The notes beneath the pieces are model-generated. The model saw only the letters and a list, made by a program, of their open reading frames with translations, ran no database searches and had not been told where the DNA came from. Shown here one piece after another: positions 1-4,306 of a stretch of 6,592 nt of DNA. The stretch's first letter is position 1, and each line of letters starts with the position of its first letter. The stretch spans positions 1 to 6,592 of the forward strand of contig JAFDHR010000249.1 in the NCBI GenBank assembly GCA_019308645.1. The letters are read 5' to 3'. The DNA is from Deltaproteobacteria bacterium (GTDB lineage Bacteria; Desulfobacterota; DSM-4660; Desulfatiglandales; B25-G16). The translations under genes and the position numbers were made by a program.

Positions 1-104
1 CCTTCTGCCTTGATGACTTTGAATTCGATAAGTTTGTTTATCCCAGCCAAACCAAAATGACAACCAAAATGACAACCAAAATGACAACCACTATAATAAG
101 ACAT
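1..104 (-). CDS. Possible partial ORF overlapping the end of the Fic gene (unrecognised)
   Basis: An ATG at 102-104 lies inside the end of the Fic gene and opens a frame that stays open to the left edge of the window, at least 34 codons. The first residues read MSYYSGCHFGCHFGCHFG and then continue GINKLIEFKVIKAE. The Cys-His-Phe-Gly repetition is the translation of a 12-bp tandem repeat. A purine-rich AGAGGGG stretch about six bases before the ATG could serve as a ribosome binding site, and the start overlaps the Fic stop as in coupled operon genes. Against it: only about 100 bases are visible, the other minus frame downstream of the Fic stop is also open, and the repeat produces simple peptides in any frame. 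I do not recognise a family. It may be a real downstream gene or just repeat-derived open sequence. Confidence 0.25.
   Translation of the reverse strand, partial: MSYYSGCHFGCHFGCHFGLAGINKLIEFKVIKAE
50..90. repeat. 12-bp tandem repeat, about 3.4 copies
   Basis: The unit AACCAAAATGAC occurs perfectly at 50-61, 62-73 and 74-85, followed by a partial AACCA at 86-90. It directly abuts the stop codon of the Fic gene at 91-93. Because the period is a multiple of three, copy-number change would not shift any reading frame across it. Minus-strand reading gives GCHF repeats; plus-strand reading gives MTTK repeats. Perfect identity between copies suggests recent expansion by replication slippage. Confidence 0.9.
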
Positions 105-1128
105 AGTGTGCCCCTCTCTTTTCTCCTTTCAGGGCAACAACTTTTAACTTTACCAGTTTTCCTATCTCTTTCAAAGCAGCCTGTCTGCTGATCTTAAACA
201 TCTTAGCAATATCGCCTGCTGTTATCTTACCATTATGGTTTAAAAATTCCACAATACTCATTTGTCTTTCAGTTAGAACAATCTGTCCTCTTTCTGCCTT
301 TCTCAATCTTTCACTGCTCAATCTGGCTATTCTCTCTTTAACTGCCTCGATACTTATACTCACCCCTTCAACAAAATATTCCAACCAGTTGGTTAAATCC
401 AATGTCTCTTGATCAACACTTTGTAATGCTTTGTAATATGCCTGTCTATCAGAATCATAGTAATCATCAAGGCAAAATAACTGTTTGGTGTCAAAGCCTC
501 GCTGATAAAGAATCAGAGCTGCCAAGACCCTCGCTGTTCTCCCATTGCCGTCAACAAAGGGGTGAATTCTGACAAATTCGTAGTGAAAAATCCCAGCTTC
601 AATAATGGGATCAAGTTCTTTTGCTTCCTCTAAATTTATCCATTCAATTAGATCTTTTATTAATCCTGGCACATCCTCATTTTTTGGTGGTCTGAAAAAA
701 ACCTCTCCAGTAAGTCTATTTGCAATTACAACATAACGATTACGATAAAACCCACAATCATCTGGATTATCTAAGGTATTTTTTGTCACTATACGGTGGA
801 TATTTAAAACATCTTGCTCACATAGAGAATCCCCTTTTATCAATTCCCCGATATTTTCCAGGATGTTTAGGTAATTCAAGACCTCCTGTTTATCCTTTCG
901 TGTCACCATTACTTCTCTTCCTTGCGCTAAGTCGCTTACCTGTTCCAAGGACAGCCTGTTTCCCTCAATGCTCGTGGATGAATGGGCACTGTGAATTATT
1001 GCTTCCCGCCTTAAAGCAACTCCCCATCTGGGAATCAAAGGTGAATTGAGAATTACTTCTCTTGCACCAGATATTTTAGTGAGCAACCGGACTATATTAT
1101 TTGTGTATTTAAATTTGGGTTCAAACAT
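91..1128 (-). CDS. Fic family protein (AMP-transferase type) with C-terminal winged-helix domain
   Basis: Predicted cytosolic Fic-domain enzyme of 345 residues; family members usually transfer AMP from ATP to a hydroxyl side chain of a target protein. The catalytic motif HPFVDGNGRTAR is at residues 189-200 and matches HPFx(D/E)GNGRxxR, with catalytic His189, Asp193 and both arginines present. An N-terminal inhibitory motif of the (S/T)xxxE(G/N) type is seen at residues 51-56 (STSIEG), with Glu55 as the likely inhibitory residue, so the protein should be self-inhibited and not need a separate antitoxin. The flap region lies near 131-150 (RYVVI...FRPPKN). Residues about 280-345 look like a winged helix-turn-helix (TAGDIAKMFKISRQAALKEI), suggesting DNA binding or autoregulation. 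The start ATG has only a weak ribosome binding site (CTGAAG directly upstream). No frameshift or missing key residue is visible. The physiological target cannot be read from the sequence. Confidence 0.93.
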   Translation of the reverse strand: MFEPKFKYTNNIVRLLTKISGAREVILNSPLIPRWGVALRREAIIHSAHSSTSIEGNRLSLEQVSDLAQGREVMVTRKDKQEVLNYLNILENIGELIKGDSLCEQDVLNIHRIVTKNTLDNPDDCGFYRNRYVVIANRLTGEVFFRPPKNEDVPGLIKDLIEWINLEEAKELDPIIEAGIFHYEFVRIHPFVDGNGRTARVLAALILYQRGFDTKQLFCLDDYYDSDRQAYYKALQSVDQETLDLTNWLEYFVEGVSISIEAVKERIARLSSERLRKAERGQIVLTERQMSIVEFLNHNGKITAGDIAKMFKISRQAALKEIGKLVKLKVVALKGEKRGAHYVLL

Positions 1129-1273
1129 CTTCAGTTATACCTACCATATACAATTACATTGGATTTTTTGATAATCCATGTCCAATTTTTCCCACATTAT
1201 CTCTGTTCCTTACATAGAGCTACATTATAATAATTATATTTTTCTGATAGATAAGAGATAAATTTTGTACATA
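1129..1273. other. Intergenic spacer between Fic and the RadC-like gene, with a small nested inverted repeat
   Basis: No gene is seen in this 145-bp AT-rich spacer. ATTGGA (1158-1163) and TCCAAT (1181-1186) form an inverted repeat, with GGATT/AATCC (1161-1165 / 1173-1177) nested inside. Read on the plus strand it is followed by T5, but there is no plus-strand gene to terminate. On the minus strand it lies 30-60 bp upstream of the Fic start and could instead overlap the promoter or an operator bound by the Fic winged helix; that is inference. No remnant of the RadC catalytic half is found here in any minus-strand frame. Confidence 0.4.
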
Positions 1274-1576
1274 CTAAGATCCTTGGTTTCCTATTCTCCT
1301 TGCAATCTCAAAGGTAGCAGCAATCCTTATGATTTTTACATCGCCTAGTCCTTTTATCTCAAGAAATTTGTGTAAAGGTTGATTTGCCATTCCTTTAAAT
1401 GAGACGAAATTGGCAAGAATTTCTTCGGCAATTTCTTCAGCAGGCTTGCCTTTGATGCCGGAAGAAATTGCGATGGCGAGAAGCTCAGTATCTGTAAGGC
1501 TTTCCGGCCCAAGCTCCCTGAGTTTACCCCCAGGATGTTTCCACTTTTGAGATGATGAATTCATTTTTTCCCTCAT
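1274..1576 (-). CDS. Stand-alone RadC N-terminal (UPF0758) domain protein, lacking the JAB/MPN domain
   Basis: This 100-residue protein matches only the N-terminal part of RadC/UPF0758 proteins. Recognisable pieces are GGKLRELGPESLTDTELLAIAISSG (about 16-40), a helical segment KPAEEIAEEIL (44-54), and a helix-hairpin-helix around IKGLGDVKIIRIAATFEIARRI (74-95). Full RadC is usually about 220-230 residues and carries a C-terminal JAMM metal site (HxH...SxxD), which is absent: the frame stops at TAG right after the HhH, and the following 145 bp contain no trace of it. Either a truncation relic or a genuine domain-only protein. Translation signals look intact: AGAGGAAG (1585-1592) lies eight bases from the ATG at 1574-1576; a second ATG at codon 5 is possible. 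RadC has no secure biochemical role despite its name, so none is assigned beyond probable nucleic-acid contact through HhH. Confidence 0.75.
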   Translation of the reverse strand: MREKMNSSSQKWKHPGGKLRELGPESLTDTELLAIAISSGIKGKPAEEIAEEILANFVSFKGMANQPLHKFLEIKGLGDVKIIRIAATFEIARRIGNQGS

Positions 1577-1813
1577 AGTGTAAACTTCCTCTGTTTTTTA
1601 AGAAAAGGGGTCTAATCCTTTTAAGTCGTCTATGAAATTAATGGTTTATTCATCCTTCCATCCCCACATAACATTAGTAATATACGCCCTAAAAAGCGTA
1701 GTGTTTTACAGGTCTCGAAAGTAACATACCAAAAATTGATAGGAAAATGAAATAGTTATAAATTTCGTAGAGAGAATTATGCATCGGCAAATACGGCTTT
1801 CTGTCTCTTTTGG
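1577..1813. other. Gene-free spacer between the RadC-like gene and the toxin gene
   Basis: No coding sequence, RNA or clear terminator was recognised. A short inverted repeat AAAAGG (1603-1608) / CCTTTT (1617-1622) with an eight-base loop lies just upstream of the RadC-like ribosome binding site; it lacks a GC-rich stem and is not called as a terminator. Confidence 0.4.
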
Positions 1814-2185
1814 TCAGCAGGCGTAATATGTTAATATCCTTTCTCTACCTTCATTTTCCTTATCGCCTTTATAATAGATTTCAATTAACTCAATTTTATC
1901 TTTTTCCTCAAAATGGGCGTAAATTACCCTGATACTAGATTGGACTCCCTTGCCTTTAAGGGAGCGACATGCAAACTTCTTAGCTTTGTAGATTTTAGGG
2001 CCTTTAATCTTTAAACCCGGAACCTGAAAGACCCCCTTATTATCGATTTTTAGTTTATGATAGAGATTCAACTCGTTTTTAATAAAGATTGCTAGATCAT
2101 CTTCAAGTGTTTTAAATCTCTTGAGAAGCTTTTTTATATCCTTTTCAAATTCAGGAAGACGGGAAACCTCATGGAATATCTTCAT
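1814..2185 (-). CDS. RelE/ParE-like toxin of a type II toxin-antitoxin pair
   Basis: A 123-residue basic protein with the layout of the RelE/ParE fold: an N-terminal helical region (LPEFEKDIKKLLKRFKTLEDDL, about 10-31), then strands with GVFQVPGLKIKGPKIYKAKKFACRSL (51-76), SSIRVIYAHFEEKDKIELIEIYYKGDKE (83-110) and a C-terminal GRERILTYY. The alternation of a conserved Arg-Val-Ile-Tyr strand, a charged turn and an IELIEIYYKGDKE strand is typical of this superfamily, whose members generally cleave mRNA on the ribosome or target gyrase; which applies here cannot be decided. It is the second gene of an operon: its ATG lies within the antitoxin gene (17-bp overlap), with only a weak AAGAG upstream, so translation is probably coupled. 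Both frames are intact, as expected for an active pair. Confidence 0.8.
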   Translation of the reverse strand: MKIFHEVSRLPEFEKDIKKLLKRFKTLEDDLAIFIKNELNLYHKLKIDNKGVFQVPGLKIKGPKIYKAKKFACRSLKGKGVQSSIRVIYAHFEEKDKIELIEIYYKGDKENEGRERILTYYAC

Positions 2186-2951
2186 CGTATTCTCTTACCG
2201 AATAGGGAGGTGTTCTGTAAAAAGCAGACTCATATTCAATTGCTTCTCCGTCCTCTGTTGTTAACCATGGGACATCGTTATGAGAATATCCACTTATCTG
2301 AGAGGCAGTCATATCAGAAAGTCTGTTTAAGACATCGTCAATTACTTCAATCTCGTTGGCCTTTAAGTTAGAGAGGTCTGCTTTTCTCAAAGGTAAGTAT
2401 TTTGTTTGTGGATATTCAAAATACTTGCTTTCAACCTTTTCGATTTCCTCTTCCTTAATCATTTTGTCAGTTATCTTTTTGAATTCTATGGGAGTTGGTC
2501 CATAGCGATTTTTGATATAAGTGGCACCGATCAACTGCTCCTCATATTTTTCATAGAAATTGAAGTCAATAAAGTAGAGAAGCTTATAGATTACAGTCTC
2601 TCCAATATTGGGTTTTGAGCCAACCTTGCTAAGAATATAAAGAAAGGTCTCTTTGAATTTTTCTAAATTCTTTTGGGGAACATTGATTCTAATTTGAGAC
2701 TTCTGTCCTTTTCTTTTTTTATTTTCACTTAAAACAACCTTTGGTTCTTTTTTTAAATTCAGTAAACTCTCTACAGAAAGATTAAATATTTCAGATAGTT
2801 TTACCAATTCATCAGTAGAAACTTTTCTTTCCCCATTCTCGATTTGAGATATGGTAGGTCGTGCTACTCCTAATAGATCTGCAAGTCTTTGCTGATTAAT
2901 TCCCAATTGTTCTCTTAATTTCTTTATCCTATAACCAATCTTAATCATCAT
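2169..2951 (-). CDS. XRE-HTH + Panacea (DUF4065) antitoxin / autorepressor
   Basis: A 260-residue two-domain protein. Residues about 5-65 are an XRE/Cro-type helix-turn-helix (IKKLREQLGINQQRLADLLGVARPTISQIENGERKVSTDELVKLSEIF). After a Lys-rich linker (about 70-95), residues about 98-245 match the Panacea/DUF4065 (SocA-like) domain: VIYKLLYFIDFNFYEKY, the GATYIKNRYGPTPIEF stretch, and a later SQISGYSHNDVPW motif. Panacea domains are known to neutralise many unrelated toxins, and HTH-bearing versions act as DNA-binding repressors of their operon. It precedes and overlaps the RelE/ParE-like gene, so it is the likely cognate antitoxin. Start choice: ATGs at 2949-2951 and 2946-2948 are adjacent; AAGGAG at 2955-2960 is three bases from the first and six from the second, so 2948 is probably the used start. 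Residue numbers here count from the first. Confidence 0.88.
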   Translation of the reverse strand: MMIKIGYRIKKLREQLGINQQRLADLLGVARPTISQIENGERKVSTDELVKLSEIFNLSVESLLNLKKEPKVVLSENKKRKGQKSQIRINVPQKNLEKFKETFLYILSKVGSKPNIGETVIYKLLYFIDFNFYEKYEEQLIGATYIKNRYGPTPIEFKKITDKMIKEEEIEKVESKYFEYPQTKYLPLRKADLSNLKANEIEVIDDVLNRLSDMTASQISGYSHNDVPWLTTEDGEAIEYESAFYRTPPYSVREYDEDIP

Positions 2952-2954
2952 CTT

Positions 2955-2960
2955 CTCCTT
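2955..2960 (-). promoter_or_regulatory. Ribosome binding site of the antitoxin gene
   Basis: AAGGAG on the minus strand, three bases from the first ATG and six from the second. The spacing favours initiation at the second ATG (2946-2948). Confidence 0.7.
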
Positions 2961-2969
2961 ATAAAATAT

Positions 2970-2989
2970 CTTTGTGCAAAGGTAATTAC
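2970..2989. promoter_or_regulatory. Candidate operator: two adjacent small palindromes upstream of the antitoxin
   Basis: CTTTG-TG-CAAAG (2970-2981) is an inverted repeat with perfect 5-bp arms, and GTAATTAC (2982-2989) is a perfect 8-bp palindrome directly next to it. They lie about 20-40 bp upstream of the antitoxin start, where an XRE-type antitoxin normally represses its own operon. Part of the first element recurs as CTTTGCAA near 3017. Palindromes this short occur by chance, so this is a placement-supported guess. Confidence 0.4.
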
Positions 2990-3307
2990 TCAGGTTGTCT
3001 GGTTCACGGTTATTCGCTTTGCAATCTTATTCATATTTGCGGGGGAGCATAGGTTCTATTTGGACTTTAGCAGAAGGCAGTGCAGTGTGCTTCAACAACA
3101 GGATAGACTCCCCATTCGTAACAGAATCGAACCGTATTTCATCAGTTTAACTTCGAACTGTGAACGTCTGAACTTTGAGTAGTTACGTGTAAAGAATATA
3201 TATTATGTAAGATAATTTGTCAAGTTAATGTTATGTTTTATTACATATAAAAGGAATATCGTACTTCTTTTTAGGGAAATTGGATTGGATATTAATTAGG
3301 AAAGATT
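2990..3307. other. Gene-free region between the TA operon and tRNA-Ser(UGA)
   Basis: No convincing ORF or RNA gene is seen on either strand. The left part must hold the TA promoter. Around 3155-3173 GAAC recurs three times at 7-8 bp spacing, a degenerate GAAC-rich repeat. From about 3190 to 3300 the DNA becomes strongly AT-rich, which suits an upstream promoter region for the tRNA. Its base composition differs from the tRNA block that follows. Confidence 0.5.
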
Positions 3308-3336
3308 TTGACGGTGTTTTGTTATTATGCTATACA
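3308..3336 (+). promoter_or_regulatory. Sigma70-type promoter of tRNA-Ser(UGA)
   Basis: TTGACG (3308-3313) matches the -35 consensus at five of six positions, and TATACA (3331-3336) is a good -10 box, with exactly 17 bp between. Transcription would start around 3343, only a few bases before the mature tRNA 5' end at 3347, as is common for stable RNA genes. An AT-rich upstream stretch may act as an UP element. Confidence 0.8.
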
Positions 3337-3346
3337 CATAGGCAAT

Positions 3347-3437
3347 GGAGGGATGTCCGAGTGGTTTAAGGAGGCGGTCTTGAAAACCGTTGTCTGCTTA
3401 AGGTGGACCGTGGGTTCGAATCCTACTCCCTCCGCCA
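3347..3437 (+). tRNA. tRNA-Ser(UGA)
   Basis: The acceptor stem GGAGGGA (3347-3353) pairs perfectly with TCCCTCC (3427-3433), followed by discriminator G and an encoded CCA (3435-3437). The anticodon loop CTTGAAA (3379-3385) is closed by GCGGT/ACCGT and presents anticodon TGA (3381-3383), which reads UCA/UCG-type serine codons. The long variable arm between the anticodon stem and the T arm and the GGTTCGAATCC T-loop region are typical of class II serine tRNA. A strong promoter lies immediately upstream, and a perfect hairpin repeat begins one base after the CCA. Confidence 0.97.
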
Positions 3438-3482
3438 GGAAATTTAATCCCGATTTATGGGGATTAAATTTCACCAGTAGCT
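3438..3482. repeat. GGAAATTT hairpin repeat, copy A (perfect stem)
   Basis: This 45-bp element starts at the base after the tRNA CCA. It contains a perfect 13-bp inverted repeat, GAAATTTAATCCC (3439-3451) and GGGATTAAATTTC (3460-3472), around an 8-base loop. A second copy at 4071-4115 is identical at 40 of 45 positions by my count. As a transcript it could fold directly behind the tRNA and act in 3' processing or termination, but no T-tract follows. It marks the left end of the first of two tandem units. Confidence 0.85.
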
Positions 3483-3576
3483 TGTAGCTACTAACTTTTA
3501 GCAAAGAGGTTTTCCACAACACGTTGATGCTACAAGCAAGAACCTAATAGCAAATAGTAATCTCCTAAGGGATTCT

Positions 3577-4030
3577 ATGAAATTTAGATTCAAGAACTTT
3601 AGAGTTTACCAAGACGCTAAAAAATATTGTAAGATATGCCGTGATATTATTACGAAATATATTAAACCAGGGGATAAAGGACTTGCAGAGCAAATACAGA
3701 GGGCTCTGAATTCTATTGTGCTAAACACGCGCCCTGTTAAATGTCGCTCAAATATTATCCGAATGTGTTGAGAGCTAATAAAGATTTGCAATGTAACTAG
3801 TTGATAGAATAGATTATTTAACAGGGTAAAAGGGATCTGCTGATAATTCTGATGTTGAATTTGCCCGATTTTTGGGTATATCAATGAGATCTGTCTATGA
3901 AACTGTCGCAGGGTTTGATTTGGCAGCCCTTTATGAATATATTGATGAGGATTTAAATCAGAGCATTGAGGACAAGGCATACGCTCTGGTAAAACAAGTA
4001 GCATCATTTCGTAACAAGCTTAAAACATAA
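3577..4030 (+). pseudogene. Four-helix-bundle (S23/IVP family) protein gene interrupted by an insertion
   Basis: The family is that of the 23S rRNA intervening-sequence protein; its DGR relative Avd shares the fold. The 5' part (3577-3726) encodes MKFRFKNFRVYQDAKKYCKICRD...GLAEQIQRALNSIVLN, matching the usual start through the conserved SI..N before the expected IAEGS-type motif. The rest appears at 3830-4027, one frame over: KGSADNSDVEFARFLGISMRSVYETV...LVKQVASFRNKLKT, then TAA. Joined, the parts give about 118 residues, the normal family length. Between them lie 103 bp with an inverted-repeat-ended insert; the 5' frame runs into it and stops at 3769-3771. AAGGGA at 3567-3572 is a reasonable ribosome binding site for the ATG at 3577. 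Function of the stand-alone family is unclear (predicted RNA/nucleic-acid binding). As it stands only a 64-residue truncated product would be made. Confidence 0.85.
3732..3826. mobile_element. MITE-like insert with 11-bp terminal inverted repeats
   Basis: CCCTGTTAAAT (3732-3742) and ATTTAACAGGG (3816-3826) are perfect inverted repeats bounding 95 bp of non-coding DNA. It sits exactly where the four-helix-bundle gene is broken between its conserved Asn and the KGS segment. The size, terminal repeats and lack of coding capacity fit a non-autonomous miniature element. A target duplication is not clear: TAAA occurs at 3722-3725 and 3827-3830, but not symmetrically next to the repeats, and removing one copy plus the insert does not restore the frame. 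The boundaries are therefore approximate and the family is unknown. Confidence 0.55.
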
Positions 4031-4070
4031 TGCTATAAGCTAAAGGTTAATAGCTAGTAGTACCCCGCGA

Positions 4071-4115
4071 GGAAATTTGACCCCGATTTATCGCGATTAA
4101 ATTTCACCAGTGGCT
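4071..4115. repeat. GGAAATTT hairpin repeat, copy B (decayed stem)
   Basis: Second copy of the 45-bp element found directly behind tRNA-Ser(UGA), with five differences. Four fall in the stem and make it imperfect: the outer GAAATTT arms still pair, while the inner part has one G-T pair and two mismatches. It begins the second, gene-less tandem unit. The upstream context TAGTACCCCGCGA is shared with the end of this second unit near 4186-4197. Confidence 0.8.
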
Positions 4116-4189
4116 GATAACAATTAGTTTTTAGCAGAAAGGTTTTGTGCTAATATATTGCCATAAGATAGAAGCTATTAGCTAATAGT
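4116..4189. other. Gene-less remainder of the second repeat unit
   Basis: This stretch resembles 3483-3560 of the first unit in order and content: both carry a TTTTTAGCA/CTTTTAGCA, an AGAGG/AAAGG-TTTT motif and then AATAG-rich sequence (TAATAGCAAATAGTA at 3545-3559; GCTATTAGCTAATAGTA at 4174-4190; a third version GGTTAATAGCTAGTAGTA at 4045-4062). No ORF is visible. I see no convincing promoter here for tRNA-Ser(GCU). Confidence 0.5.
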
Positions 4190-4210
4190 ACCCCCGCTTA
4201 TAGCGGGGGT
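4190..4210 (+). other. GC-rich perfect hairpin just upstream of tRNA-Ser(GCU)
   Basis: ACCCCCGC (4190-4197) and GCGGGGGT (4203-4210) form an 8-bp perfect stem with a 5-base loop, three bases before the tRNA acceptor stem. No T-run follows, so it is not a standard intrinsic terminator. It is the right end of the second repeat unit and could act as a processing or insulating structure if the tRNA is made from a longer transcript. Confidence 0.65.
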
Positions 4211-4213
4211 CGC

Positions 4214-4306
4214 GGAGAGATGGCCGAGTCGGCTGAAGGCGCTCGCCTGCTAAGCGAGTGTGGGGCGAAAGCTCTACCGAGGGTTCGAATCCCTCTCTCT
4301 CCGCCA
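4214..4306 (+). tRNA. tRNA-Ser(GCU)
   Basis: The acceptor arms GGAGAGA (4214-4220) and TCTCTCC (4296-4302) pair perfectly, followed by G and encoded CCA (4304-4306). The anticodon stem CTCGC/GCGAG closes the loop CTGCTAA with anticodon GCT (4249-4251), reading AGC/AGU serine codons. A long variable arm is present, as in all serine tRNAs. The last 33 bases (4274-4306) are antisense to the end of the convergent cysK-cysS-like gene, whose final ten codons and stop are simply this tRNA read backwards. Confidence 0.97.

Noticed and set aside
720..1049. Plus-strand ORF of 109 codons inside the Fic gene
   Set aside because: Antisense to a clearly conserved Fic gene including its core helices; composition is not protein-like and no ribosome site is seen.
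3439..3472. Intrinsic terminator of tRNA-Ser(UGA)
   Set aside because: The stem is perfect but AT-rich and is followed by CACCAG rather than a T-run; the presence of a second copy at 4071 points to a repeat element first.
3325..3522. Minus-strand ORF of 65 codons containing EGVGFEPTVHLKQ
   Set aside because: It is the antisense translation of tRNA-Ser(UGA), a well-known source of false ORFs; it covers the whole tRNA and the hairpin repeat.
3606..4007. Minus-strand ORF of 133 codons
   Set aside because: It is the antisense shadow of both halves of the four-helix-bundle pseudogene and of the insert; it has no recognisable domain, while the plus-strand frames match a known family.
3438..4213. 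CRISPR array or diversity-generating retroelement (the Avd family shares the four-helix fold)
   Set aside because: Only two diverged repeat copies with unequal spacing, and no Cas gene, reverse transcriptase or template/variable repeat pair is visible.
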